Assembly: GCF_019320115.1 (NCBI RefSeq)
Contig: NC_089588.1
Span: 116,284,123 to 116,348,122, forward strand
Length of the DNA: 64,000 nt
Direction of reading: 5' to 3'
From: Miscanthus floridulus
Lineage: Eukaryota; Streptophyta; Magnoliopsida; Poales; Poaceae
This document shows, piece after piece, positions 9,431-20,109 of this stretch (positions are counted from its first letter, which is position 1; the number at the start of each line of letters is the position of its first letter). A program made the translations under genes and the position numbers. The notes under the pieces are model-generated. The model saw nothing but the letters and a program-made list of their open reading frames with translations. It did no database searches and was not told where the DNA came from.

Positions 9431-10141
9431 AGAAGATTCCGTGCACGTTGTCACATATGATGCTTACAAACCATGGAAGAAGCATGGGTGGTTCTAGCTT
9501 GGCGACAGCGTCATCGACACGGCCTCTACTCCCTCTCTCTCCTAGATCCGAGCACGGAGCACGAGCGAGAGCCCGGCCATTCACACATGGCCGACCGCTG
9601 CACAGCACCGGGTCGACGCACTCGAGGTTATTCCTATTTTACTCGTCATACATTGATCTTTACACACCTTAATTAGCTTTGCATTACTAAAACATTAGAG
9701 TGAAATATTGTAGGCCTAGCTGGAACAAGAAATGAGGCAACGTCAGGAGCTGGAGGCCGGGCAGCAGAGGATGGCAGCCCAGTTGGAGGCCGAGCGGGCC
9801 GAGCGGCAGGCCCAGGGCAGAGGCTGGCAGACATTATGGAATTCCTACAAGGGCTTGGGCAACGTGTGGGCTTCTCTCTGCCAGTTGGGCTGTTGGTTCC
9901 ACCTCCACCTCTGCATCCTGCAACTGCAGCTACTCCTGTGAGTATGAAAGTTTTTTACTTTCGCTTGTGCTTTGCTTGTATGGCCTCTACCTTCCTAGAT
10001 TAGCTATCCAAATAATCTTGTCTCATATGCAATCTTTTCTCCTCTGTGCAGTCTTCATCTGACGGTGGCTCGAATAATCCACCTCATGCACCTCCGAATG
10101 ATGGAGCTGAGCCTTCACCACAGTCACAGTGGCCGAGATGA
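9430..10141 (+). pseudogene. TNP1-like second CACTA gene, last three exons
   Basis: Comparison with the gene at 32348-33403 shows three exons. Exon one ends at 9626 before GT (WKKHGWF..GDSVIDTASTP, with a TAG in it). Exon two is about 9714-9937 (coiled-coil-like AERAERQAQ, then in a shifted frame VGLLVPPPPLHP). Exon three is 10052-10141, ending in TGA (GGSNNPPHAPPNDG). Intron borders GT...AG are visible at 9627/9713 and 9938/10051. A TAG occurs at the start of exon two and a frameshift within it. The protein family is thought to bind subterminal repeats. The 5' exons have been lost together with the TNP2 3' end. Confidence 0.7.
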
Positions 10142-10189
10142 GTGCACGTTGTATTTTTTTCATTTGTTGTTCACTTGGTGATGGACTTG

Positions 10190-10430
10190 TGATATACTTG
10201 TGATGCACTTGTGGACTTTGATGGACTTGTGATGGACTTGTGAATTTATTTGGATGGACTTGAGCACTTATTATTATATATGTGATATATATTGTGATGG
10301 ATGTGATATGTGCGGAAGGATGTGTGGATGGATGAGATATATATGTGATGGTTGAGATATATATGTGATGAATGAGATATATATGTGATGGATGAGATAT
10401 ATATATATATATATATATATGTGATATTTG
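10190..10430. repeat. AT-rich minisatellite
   Basis: First 'gtgatggacttgtga' repeats, then a 'gatggatgagatatatatgt' type tandem array ending in an (at)n run at about 10400-10420. It lies between the TNP1-like stop codon and the 3' subterminal repeats, with no coding potential. Confidence 0.8.
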
Positions 10431-10487
10431 TTTGTATGAATTTATTTGTCATGATGGAATAAAAAAAATTAAAAATTGCCGTTTTGG

Positions 10488-11080
10488 GACACTTTGCCGA
10501 GTGTTGCACTCGGCAAAGGACCCCGTTGCCGAGTGCCATGGTCACAGCACTCGGTAAAGCTGGAAAAATGGGCGCTCGGAAAACCATTTTTTTAGCTTTG
10601 CCGAGTGCCATGACCATGGCACTCGGCGAAGATTTTTTTTAAAAAAATTCAAACTTTGCCAAGTGCCGCCCAGAGGGCACTCGGTAAAGATTTTTTTTAA
10701 AAAAAAATTCAAACTTTGCCGAGCGCCGGCCAGGGGGCACTCGGCAAAGAATTTTTAGAAAAAAATAAAACATCTTTGCCGAGGGCCGGATAGAGGACAC
10801 TCGATAAAGAATATTTAAAAAAAAATAAAAAATCTTTGCCCAGTGCCTGCAGGGTTGGCACTCGGCAAAGCGACCGTCAACGGAGCCGGCGCCGTGACGG
10901 TTGTTTTTCTTTGCCGAGTGCCCCTGGAGCTCTCGGCAAAGCCTTTGTCGAGTGCCCGATAAAAGACATTCGACAAAGAGGGCTTTGCCCATTAATTTTT
11001 TACTATGTGTTCTTTGCTGAGTGCCACACTCGGCAAAGGCTTTGCCGAGTGCAATTTGACCTTTGCTGGCAAAGAACCTG
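10488..11080. repeat. 3' subterminal repeat array of CACTA-B
   Basis: About a dozen pairs of ctttgccgagtgc / gcactcggcaaag with poly-T/A linkers, matching the 5' array core. Several copies are decayed to ctttgtcgagtgc or ctttgccaagtgc, which are C-to-T or G-to-A changes. Confidence 0.9.
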
Positions 11081-11289
11081 AATCCAGTTGTGACTCCTCC
11101 CATTTTCGGGTGTGCTCCGCTCGTTCCACAAAGCTTGGGGATAAGAACAGGAGAAAAGAAAGAAAAACAAAGGCAAAGCTGGTGACCAGGACCTGCATTA
11201 GGCTTGCCAACCACGGAAGTTGACCAGGACCTGCATAAGCCTCCTTCAGGATGGGTTGCGTGCTGGTGTTAGAAGGTGTTTTTACTGGG

Positions 11290-12015
11290 TTCAAAAACCC
11301 CATTCACGATTTTGAATCGGCAGTGATGTGAATAGAAAAAAAATTTAATTCTAGAAAAATGCACGCTTCATGGCCGCCGATGCTCAAACTCCTGACCTCT
11401 TGCTTCGCATCTTCAGCCCTTAACCACTCCACCTGCAAGCTGTTTATATCCAAATGAGATTTTCGTCCTAGCTATTTTATGTTAATCTAATTTTGAAATA
11501 AGCATTTGGAGCCCTAAATGAATTCAAATAAAAAAGTTGTCAATTACAAAGTTTTATAACTTTTTCAGAACTACAACTTTCATTTTGGTAGTTTCTCCAT
11601 CCGAGGTCGTTTATAAAATTTGAATTTTAAATTTGAGAAATTCAAACGTAGTTTTCTATGACAAGATGATTTTAAATCAAAAAGTTGTCAACTACAAAGT
11701 TTCATAACTTTTTGAGATCTAAAACTTTCGTTTTTGCTATTTGTCCATCCGAGGTCGTTTAAAAAAAATCAAATTTCAAATTTTTGGAAAATTAAACATA
11801 GTTTTCGTTGATAAGATGAATTCAAATAAAAAAGCTAACAACTACAAAGTTTCATAACTTTTTAGGATCTACAACTTTCATTTTGGTAGTTTCTCCATCC
11901 GAGGTCGTTTACAAAAATTTGAATTTCAAATTTTAGAAATAAAACATAGTTTTCCTTCACAAGATGATTTCAAATAAAAAAGTAGTCAACTACAGAGTTT
12001 CATAACTTTCTGACA
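11290..12015. repeat. Degenerate tandem repeats in the Helitron body
   Basis: A unit of roughly 150-190 bp recurs at least four times between about 11510 and 12000, and once more near 12470-12600. Landmarks are 'caactacaaagtttcataac', 'ctacaactttcattttggta' and 'tctccatccgaggtcgttt'. There is no coding potential. It may be the filler of a non-autonomous Helitron or an older repeat it carries. Confidence 0.6.
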
Positions 12016-12108
12016 TAGTGGTAGTAACATTGTTCATAAATATTATATATCCCTCTTATAATTTAAAGAGGGATATATAACATTTGTGAACTATGTTACT
12101 ACCACTTT
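12016..12108. repeat. Near-perfect hairpin (arms ~42 bp)
   Basis: The left arm starts 'agtggtagtaacattgttca' and the right arm ends 'tgaactatgttactaccact', joined by a loop of about 6-8 bases ('ataattt'). About 40 of 44 positions pair. It is AT-rich like a small MITE or a small-RNA hairpin. The repeat unit 'gatctacaacttttattttg' continues after it in inverted orientation. Confidence 0.75.
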
Positions 12109-13624
12109 ATCAAATGAAGAAATGACCAAAATAAAAGTTGTAGATCTTAATAAGTTCTACAACTTCTATGTTCATGACTTTTTCAGCTGAAATAATTTAG
12201 TGTTTCAAAATGACGTTTGGAGTTGCCATTTTTTTAAATTCAAAATTCAAATGGATAAAACATAGTCACATGAAAAGATGGATAAAATAATAGCTATAAG
12301 AACACAATAAATTGATAGAGCATGATTTTAGAAAATTTTTAGGAAAAAATCATCAAATTTGAAGTTAGTATGAGGGAGAAAGACTAGTTACAAATTTTAG
12401 CTAGAGATTAAAAAGAGAAATCAGAGTTATTCAACAATTTCAAAATTTAATTTTAAACAAAAAAGTAGTAAATGATTTTAAATGAAAAAGTTGTCAACTA
12501 CAAAATTGCATAACTTTTCGAGATATACAACTTTTTTTTTGGCGTTTCTCTATCCGAGGTCGTTTGAAAAATTCAAATTTTAAATTTTAGAAATCAAACG
12601 TAATTTTTGTTAGATAAATGATTTCAAATGAAAATATTTGGTCATCCAAACGATCTCAATTTAAAAAAGTTTGAACTACAAAGTTCCTCTCTCTTGGTTT
12701 TGCACCGTATGTATTATTTGTATGTATTAAACTATTCCTTTTATCGGCACCTATGTAGTGACTTAAGGTAGCTGATTGATAATGTGTTGTTGGAGAATTG
12801 CTATTTTATTTTTCGTAAAAAAATAGGTTCAACTTTATATTGTGCTCTAAGCAAATTTTTTATATGGTTCCACCATTTTTTTTGTTCGTATTTGGAAGTT
12901 ATGGATTAATCATTGATGGTCTTCATGGTGGCATTTCCATTCAGATTGATTAACTGACTGTAGTTGTTTATTCCACTCCTGTGTTGCAGGCTTTGAGAGA
13001 GCTCCTCTCGAGTCAATGTGTTGTCACCTAATCGATCATTTTAGTGCAGTAGAAGAACTGAAGAAGCCACTCCCCAGATTTATTTTGTTAATATGCAGTA
13101 CTGATTTTTTCAAACATTCACAGATTTTTGATTGATCTAGTATTTTTCCATTTTCTAAGTCTTTACAATTTACAAATTTATGGATTTTCTTAACTAATCC
13201 TTTTTTTTATCATAATTCAGTTTAGATGGCAGCACCTATATTTCTTCAAACCTTTAGTGTTTATTGATTATTCTATGTTTTTTCTACAAAACATTTAGAA
13301 CATTGACTGCGGCCTGTGGGTCACTCAATATTATTGATAGGTAATGAGACGTTAGATCTTCTCCAACGTGTGTGCATGTTGCGTAATGACCCTCCTACTA
13401 ATTTTTAATCTCTTCATACAAGCTATACACACAATCCAAACTAAGTGCAATTGCTATATTTTTTCCAATAAAAAAATACAAGGCATCCATATAATATAAT
13501 ATTTGTTTTAACGTTACAACATCTTATAATATGCTATTATTTTTTTTATTAGATTCATTTGTTACCTTATCTTACTTTGACTAGAATTGATGCAAGAATA
13601 TATAAATCAAACTAATAAGAACAT
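12109..13624. other. AT-rich Helitron body, no gene seen
   Basis: Sequence rich in A/T with one further copy of the 'tccgaggtcgttt' repeat (about 12550) and a possible pyrimidine-tract/CAG acceptor near 12988. No open frame or domain can be supported. Confidence 0.5.
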
Positions 13625-13654
13625 CCACGGTAACGCGCGGGGTATCCTTCTAGT
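13625..13654 (+). mobile_element. Helitron 3' terminus
   Basis: The imperfect hairpin ccacg-gtaacg-cgcgg, then 'ggtatcctt' and CTAG|T, is the standard Helitron 3' end. One stem position (A opposite C) is mismatched in a way that fits C-to-T decay on the opposite strand. Confidence 0.65.
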
Positions 13655-14528
13655 AATATATATGCATTATTCAAATCCGTCGTGAAATCATAAACCCTTA
13701 GCTTGTGACACTTGGACAAAGCACCACCAAGAACTCATCGTGCATGTGCTTCATACGTGAAACAAGACCGCAGGATGCATCATGTGTGGAGCGTGCACGC
13801 CGAAGCTACATGTATGATGTACTATCTCTCACCTCTTGTGGTGTGACCGTTTTTTTAATGCTGCAAAACATCATAGATTTTAGTACAATTCACGCGCATC
13901 ACATTTTTTCGAATTAAAGCACTTAAATATCATATATCATCTCATTTCTCTTCCATATCTTAGTGTAGTATATGTTTGGCAGCGCATACATGTTATCGGT
14001 TATATGTGAGATATTAGAGACAAACAAATCATGCCAGCAGCGATGGATTTTCAGTTGTCTGTCATCAATGCTAAGTTAGATACATAAAATAAAACTATAT
14101 AACAACTACTATGGACACAAATAGAGGATTTCAGCTAATTTTCAACAGCTACCTATTAGCTCTGAGTCATCCAGGTCTAGCTGCTATTGTTTAGCGATTC
14201 GAAAGAAGAAATTTTATGTTTTTATACAAGTTTTATAGTGGTTGAAAAAAGTATTGCTCATCCATCATAACAGAACAAAGTGGTGGCAAATACAAGGAAT
14301 TCAATAAAAAGTATAGTAAAGACTAAATAGGTAGGGTCAATAACAAAAGAGTGCAACCAATACCCATATTATTTTTATTTTTATTTAAATAAAGAGTAAA
14401 TTGGTGATCTGATCATACTTTATGGTCCCCAATCAGTAGTTAATGTGAATGAATCAAGTAATTACATTACCTGCCTCAGCATTCACCACTCCTCCTCATC
14501 CCCATTGGTATAGCAGAGAGCAGGAACA
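13655..14528. other. Unassigned flank, no gene seen
   Basis: AT-rich sequence with no recognisable domain. The first ~80 bases resemble 3298-3365. Short open frames here (for example 13705-13917) have no supporting motif. Confidence 0.4.
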
Positions 14529-14618
14529 ATGGCAGGTGAGCAGAGCGGTGGCCTGGCATCCTCTTCCTCCTCGCCTGCTGCTGCTTGTGGACCTCTGCCA
14601 ACATATCCTTTCCCCTAG
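14529..14618 (+). other. Possible first exon or short ORF (29 codons), low support
   Basis: An ATG in a good context (aacaATGGCAGG) opens a 29-codon frame, MAGEQSGGLASSSSSSPA then ACGPLP, ending in TAG. It is preceded by a CT-rich leader ('cctcctcatccccattgg') and is locally GC-rich, unlike its surroundings, which suggests the start of a gene or captured exon. No downstream exon could be identified and I do not recognise the protein. Confidence 0.2.
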
Positions 14619-14754
14619 TTAATTCCAAATCCTAAATTGATTTTCAAACACGGACAAAAATATGGTTCATTTCTAAACACTGTTTTTTTAATGATGGTTG
14701 CATAACTCACGGTTGACGATTTCACATACAATATGTTCAGAGGTCCAGCAAGGC

Positions 14755-15068
14755 CAGCCTACTTTGTACCATGGATTGTGTGTACTATATATTTCAGGCC
14801 ATATCTTATTAAATTGAAGCATATGTTCTGCAAGAGCGGCAATGCCAGAAGTATTGATGCATGATTGATCGATGCCTCAGCAGCAGATGACTACATGCAG
14901 AAATCATCACAGTTTTTTTTTTGAGGTGAATCGTCATCAACTCATTGCATATATACATCTCTCCGATCCCTTGCTACTCCACAAGCAATATATCATGCAT
15001 CAGTTAAATACCATCCATGCTTCGACTCATGGTCGTTACAGCTCTTCCAAGTGAAGTGAAATGCATGT
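14755..15068 (+). repeat. Direct duplication, copy 1
   Basis: This ~310 bp segment ('actatatatttcaggccat' ... 'aagtgaagtgaaatgcatg') recurs at 15448-15738 with small indels and substitutions. Confidence 0.75.
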
Positions 15069-15447
15069 TGTTACATCTCACTCAAATTCTATGAGACATT
15101 GGAGGCAAACAAACCGTACCGATAGCAAGGGCCCTTGCTTCTGACAGTAAAACGATTAGGTTAAAAACAATAATGAACAGATTCTTACAAAATTCACAAC
15201 ACAAGATTACAGGAGTTCCTCCAGCCGAGGCTCGCATCCGACCAGCAATTTCATCACCAACTCTATGATGCCTACCTAGGAAGTAGGAAGACGGCATGAC
15301 ATTTCCTAGGCTGGACTTATTTTGCCAAAGTAGTTGGAGTCGAGAGGACTCTCTTAATTAGGCTGCAATGCTGAGCATTGTGCATGGCTTCTTCTATCAC
15401 TTCATGTGCTTCTTTGTGATATGCCTATGTGTACCAAGCATGCACAC
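15069..15447. other. Spacer between the duplicated segments
   Basis: No gene is supported. A minus-strand 71-codon frame (15297-15082) has no recognisable motif. Confidence 0.4.
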
Positions 15448-15738
15448 ATATAGTGTGCCTACTATATATTTCGGGTCATGTCTTAACTTAAAGCATATGT
15501 TCTGCATGAGCAGATATGCCAAAAATAGTTGGTGCATGATTGATTGATCGATGGCTAAGCAGCTGGTGATTGCATGCCCAAATTATGACATTTTTGTGAG
15601 GTGAATCGTCATGAACTCATTATTGCTGCATATATCTCTCTCTTGCTACTCCACCAGGGATCCATCAAGCTGTTAAATACCATGCATGCATCGACGCATG
15701 GAGGTTGTCACGTCTCCTAAGTGAAGTGAAATGCTGGT
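15448..15738 (+). repeat. Direct duplication, copy 2
   Basis: Second copy of 14755-15068, ending three bases before the terminus of CACTA-C at 15741. The element therefore inserted at, or truncated, the end of this copy. Confidence 0.75.
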
Positions 15739-15740
15739 TG

Positions 15741-16170
15741 CACTACCCCAGATCTGGACATCACTGCCAGTTCAAAAACCCACTTCACTGCCGGATTTTG
15801 AACCAACAGTGGCATACCGGCAGTGATGGGGGGTTGACATCATTACCGGTAATTAAAAACCGACACTGATCTACAAGAAACAGTGTTGGTTCCTGGTTCC
15901 GCCCGGCAGTGTCCAGTTGAACAACACTGCCGGTTTGTAGTGCCAACCGACAGTGACGATTGCTTTAAGAGTGCCGGTTCTTGGCTTAAGCCAGCAGTGT
16001 TGACCAAGCCTACACTGCCGGTTCATAGATCAAACCAGCAGTGTTGTAGTAAATATTAGTGTCGGTTCATAGTTCAAGCCGTCAGTGTTGAGCAAGACAA
16101 CACTATCGGTTTGCTTCTAACCGGCAGTGATGGTTACGACAACACTGTCGGTTTGTTGCTAACCGGCGGT
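15741..16170. repeat. Left subterminal repeats of CACTA-C
   Basis: About fifteen copies of cactgccggtt and its complement in alternating orientation, forming short hairpins around 'agtgttg' spacers. Variants such as cactatcggtt and cactgtcggtt are C-to-T decay products. Confidence 0.85.
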
Positions 16171-16388
16171 GATGGCCCGTTCGTATTTTTTTTTGTTTTA
16201 TAATTTATTTTAATTTATATTTTTTCGTGGAATCGGGTTTCGTTTTATATATGCTACGTAGACGATAGGTCCATCAATATTAAACATTATAAATGTTACG
16301 ATTACAATTCAAATGTTCCTATCCACATCTCGATCCCTCAAAATAAAAAAGAAATGTTCTTGGACTTCATACATGCTTCTCGGACTTC

Positions 16389-17881
16389 TTACAATAATCT
16401 GGCGAGCCGCTCTGGGCCATACTGGACCTTGTACTTCACGGATTGTGCAATGGAAAATACTCCATCTTTTTCCAATACCTTGGCTAAGATGAATTTTGCC
16501 AGCTCCGATTGTAGTGCGACGATCTCCATGTCTAGCAGCCTTTCGTGCTTATATTTCTTGCGCTGTCGTTCAAAAAAGTTGATATCCAAAGAGGAACAGT
16601 AAATCATTTTGTTGAATTATTAACAGACATAAATGAAATGGGAATTATACACACCAACTTATCGGCTTCTTTCGATTTCCCGCCGATGTAGAGAAGCATT
16701 GCCCACATTACATAAAACCCGCATTCATTGTTTCCCGCCGGCTGTGATAGGTACTTCCCCTCCATTTCGACAACCTTGAATGGGACCGGCGTCCCACCGA
16801 TATGTGTTCTTTGGACACTGAGCAACATTTAAAGGAGAAACATTAGAAAGCGGTATGTGTGATTAGAAAATAATAGTTATTAGGATCGCTTACTAATTCA
16901 GCACTGCCACCAGTGCATCGAGATGATGAAATGGTTTTTTCTTCGAGTCCCACACCTTGAGTAGATTTTTAGCAAGATTAACACAAATGAAGATGAAATG
17001 ATTGCTGTAATCACAGAATCCTAATTATCGAATAATCTTAACGAAAAAAGAAGCATAAAATTAAAAGTCGAGAACACATAATCGCAGTTGTAGGCTAGAA
17101 GTATGTGGGTTTTCTTCTTCATCGTGAATTCGTCGAAAACAACAATCAATCTCTGTTTCAGGTCTTCCAGATCACATCCATAGAGGCCTAGACATGTCAT
17201 CTCATTGACTCGCATGGGGTCCAAGAAGCCTATGTAATCCCATTTGTTTTTTAGAATGCAAAATTTTGCTATACACCTACATAAAATCATGGGAAGTGCT
17301 CAAAAGTTAACAATTTATGTCTCGAGAGAGTAGTTAATTGTAATATCGTGCGTGTAGGGTACTTACATAGTCCACAACGTCAACATTTGAACATTGAGAG
17401 AGCGTTTCTGGTATAGCTGGAACAAGCACTCCCACTCGACATCAAACTTCTCTTCTTCAGGATATTGGAAAACATGTGGCGAATGGATAATAACCTCAAA
17501 ACTAAAGTCATCCGTCTATGTTGCTTGAGCCATGTAATATTCATGTAACTGGCGCATATATGTTGTCAGATTTTTATACTCATGATCAGGAGCCAAAAGA
17601 TTGCCCCTTTCATACTTCATTGCCGTTGTTCCTGTCCCTTCTACATCATAATAGATGTTTGCGACCTCTTCCATGGTTAAATCAGGGTTGTCTTCGACTA
17701 ACTTCATAATGTTCCTTAAATCTTTATTGTGTATTTCTTCATCTCTTGTTGTAGCGTATTTATTCTGTGTTTGCCTTTTGAATTCGGACTTCAACAAAAA
17801 CGGAGGCAGTGAGGCACATAGATTGAAGAAACTAACACAATCTTCCTTTGAGATGTGTGCTGTAAATTTTTCTTTCATCAA
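16389..17881 (-). pseudogene. Ulp1-type (C48) SUMO-protease-like region of CACTA-C
   Basis: Read on the minus strand: a helical segment (17881-17516, LTMEEVANIYYD), then exons carrying a C48 peptidase fold. Visible parts are KKKTHILLAYNCD (near 17095), HFIFICVNLAKNLLKVWDSK (near 16960), QPAGNNECGFYVMWAML (near 16700) and a C-terminal helix ending at TAA 16391-16389. The likely catalytic set is present: His of HFIF, Asp of VWDS, Gln of QPAG and Cys of NECGF. Acceptor sites (ttacag, gctcag) and a donor after GKSKEADKL fit a multi-exon gene. Ulp1 proteases remove SUMO-like modifiers, and plant transposons are known to carry such domains. I did not check that all exons join in frame. Two TAG codons lie in the linker before 17881. 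Confidence 0.65.
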
Positions 17882-18034
17882 GGTGGTAATGCTGCCACTG
17901 AATGACCTTTTTCTTTTCTATTGGTCCACTTTGGGAACATTAGCGACCGAATCCAAGGACCTTTTCTACGACTGTGAGGATGTCCTTGATCTTGTTTTGG
18001 GCTAAGGTGGAGGAGGAGGATGACGACGAGAATT

Positions 18035-19901
18035 CTATTTTCCCGGCGCTGATGAAGATGGAGGAGGAGGAGGAGGAGGAGTCTCTTTTCTCGGGGCTGA
18101 TGAAGATGGAGTCAGACGAGGAGGAATAGAAGGAGACCTCTGTCTTCTCGGGGGTGATGGCTCCGAATGAGGAGGGGAGTGATCTCTGTTGGGAGATGGT
18201 GAGTGATCATCGCGGGTGGGCGAAGACTCACAGTTGTCCTCATCATCAGAGGACAATTGATGGTCAAGCTTAATGAAGCGCTTGTGCTAGGCCACTTGAG
18301 AGCCCTTGTTTTGACCAAGTTTCGGCCTATCTTCCACTACGGGGTACTCAATGGGTATCTTGTTATACTTCTTATCAAGTATTCTGTCAATGGTGACGCG
18401 AGCATACCCCAGTGGAATTGGGTGGCCATTAATTGTCCTGTCTCCCGTAGGCCAGGCCTGGCCGAGCGCCACCTTGTCCTTCTTCGTCGAGCAGGGTCGA
18501 TCCGCAGCTGCTGCGACCCCTAAACTGTGGGCTAAAGGCACTAGGAGTACAGTTTTGTGGTACTACTGACCCCTTGAACAGCAAAATTTGCTCGACTCGC
18601 GCTTCAACGGTCGCCTCAATCCGTGCTTCCATTCTGTCTTCCATCTCTTTTAGTCTCCTCAAATACTCTGCCCCATGTTCCGCTCTACCCCTCGAGCGGC
18701 TTCGGTAAGTGTTAGATTCTTGGGGGAATGCTAGTTTCCAAGGAACAACACCGGTTCCTCTAGTGCGACTAGGGTGCTCCTTGGTTCCGAGCGCTTGGGT
18801 GAGCACGTCTTTCTCCCTATTAGAAGTGCGAGTCCCTTGCCTCACCTCCTCAGTTACATGGGAGATCCTCTGGATGAGTTCGCTCATGGGTTGATTTGAG
18901 GAGCTAAAGCTCCCATCCTTGGCGTGCCGTACATTTCTCCCCATACAGTATAATACTGATCTGGGCTCCCAATCGATGGTCTCAACCTGAACGCCTTCCT
19001 CAGCAAGGCGATCCATCTTTTGAAGTTTTGCGTCAAATTTTTGCATCTTTTTGGCGTAGCCATGAGAGCCAAGATGATGAGGATTCATCGCTTTATGCGA
19101 ATTCTCCTTATTCTTCCTGCTCAGTTCTAAGTACTCCTCAGATAACCTGTATTCCTTGAAAGCTTGCCAGAAGTCCTTCTGCTTGCTAAACTGTCCACCA
19201 TCAAAATCCGGCTCTTTATTTTGGAGGACAAAATTCTTGTACAATGTCCCCTTGAAATTCTTGAAGCATGTCCCCATGATTTTTTTTGCTTTTTTCTTGA
19301 TTAACTCCCTATCATACTCGGCTGGGAAAGTGAAATACTCTGGGATCTTAACATCCCATATGTAATCCTTCTCACTTTCAGGAACCCTCCACCGGTCATC
19401 ATCTTTCCCAATCCACTTCCTGTACTTAATCGGGATAAAGTCCCTAACAAGTAACCCGAGGATAGTCTTGTATTTGGTCAAAGCTATAGGCGGTGAGAGT
19501 GGATCCCCAAATTCATCGAACTCAGTAATGTGCCAGTGTGCATTCCTACCAACAGGAATCTTTGACACGCCTCGCTTGGATCTGGCCTTCCTGCTACCCA
19601 AACCCTCTGGCTCCTCGGCCGGCGGAGGCTCCTGCTAGAGACACCAAGTAAGCTACGACCCTCTCAATTGATTAGCGTGTGTGGCTACATAGTGACATGA
19701 TACCAAAGTTACCTGGCCATCTTGGTCATTTTGACCCAGAACAAGCAGGCCGAATGAGGTCCATGGCTGCTCGTTCTCACCGACCTGATTGACACCGTCA
19801 CCATTTGTCAGATCATGCGGCTCTCTCATCCCAGCGATATCAGCCGCTTCTTGTTGCCGATCAGTTCTTCGGCGATGGGGTAACAGGCGACGATGAGTCA
19901 T
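18035..19901 (-). pseudogene. Transposase_24 (Ptta/En/Spm-type) gene of CACTA-C
   Basis: Exon one runs from ATG 19901-19899 to 19713 (MTHRRLLPHRR ... GQNDQDGQ) with a GT donor at 19712-19711. The acceptor TAG at 19637-19635 leads into exon two from 19634. Exon two carries the family landmarks W(I)GKDDDRWRVPESEKDYIWD, NKEPDFDGGQFSKQKDFW, HHLGSHGYAKK and a coiled coil near MEDRMEARIEATVEARVEQI. Near 18540-18600 the frame shifts: the continuation (KVALGQAWPTGDRTINGHP, then a Ser/Pro-rich tail) is in another phase and ends in TAG at 18035. TAG codons at 18290 and in the tail lie where Gln or Trp would be expected. The protein is the presumed DNA-binding accessory transposition factor. It may once have been fused to the Ulp1 region downstream. 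Confidence 0.7.
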
Positions 19902-20109
19902 GGCTATGACATGATCGTGGTTAGTTTTGGTCACGAACAACTACTAATAGCATATGTTCATATATATATATATAATATGTTTAATGCAAAGTCTAATAAT
20001 AAGTCCACATACAACAAAGTCAACTAATAGCATATGTTCACCTAGAACAAATTCATTGTTTGATTGACCACATACAACAAAGTCCACCTACTGTTCTACG
20101 AAACTAAGC

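Larger units (their letters stand above)
3913..11092 (+). mobile_element. CACTA-B: complete CACTA transposon with TIRs and 3-bp target duplication
   Basis: The element starts with CACTACTGGAAAC at 3913 and ends with gaatccagttgtg at 11092; the reverse complement of that end matches the start at 10 of 13 positions. It is flanked by direct repeats ACT (3910-3912 and 11093-11095), the 3-bp duplication expected for CACTA elements. Internal order: 5' subterminal repeats with a large inverted repeat, GC-rich leader, microsatellite, palindromic leader, broken TNP2, last exons of a TNP1-like gene, AT minisatellite, 3' subterminal repeats. Length is 7180 bp. The coding part is disabled by stops, a frameshift and a deletion. 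Confidence 0.9.
3437..13653 (+). mobile_element. Candidate Helitron, interrupted by CACTA-B
   Basis: The 3' end is persuasive: a GC-rich near-hairpin (ccacggtaacgcgcgggg) followed by tatccttCTAG at 13653 and then T, as in grass Helitrons. The 5' end is a proposal: A|TCTATATCTCTTATAAAG at 3437, which fits the A|TC...CTAG|T rule and the usual AT-rich start. Excluding the nested CACTA (3913-11092 plus one target duplication) leaves about 3.0 kb. No Rep/helicase gene is present, so it would be non-autonomous. Its body (11290-13600) is AT-rich with degenerate internal repeats. Confidence 0.45.

Noticed and set aside
16389..17881. Ulp1 protease as a host SUMO-protease gene
   Set aside because: It lies between CACTA subterminal arrays, next to a transposase-type gene on the same strand, and is decayed. 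A transposon-borne domain is the simpler reading.
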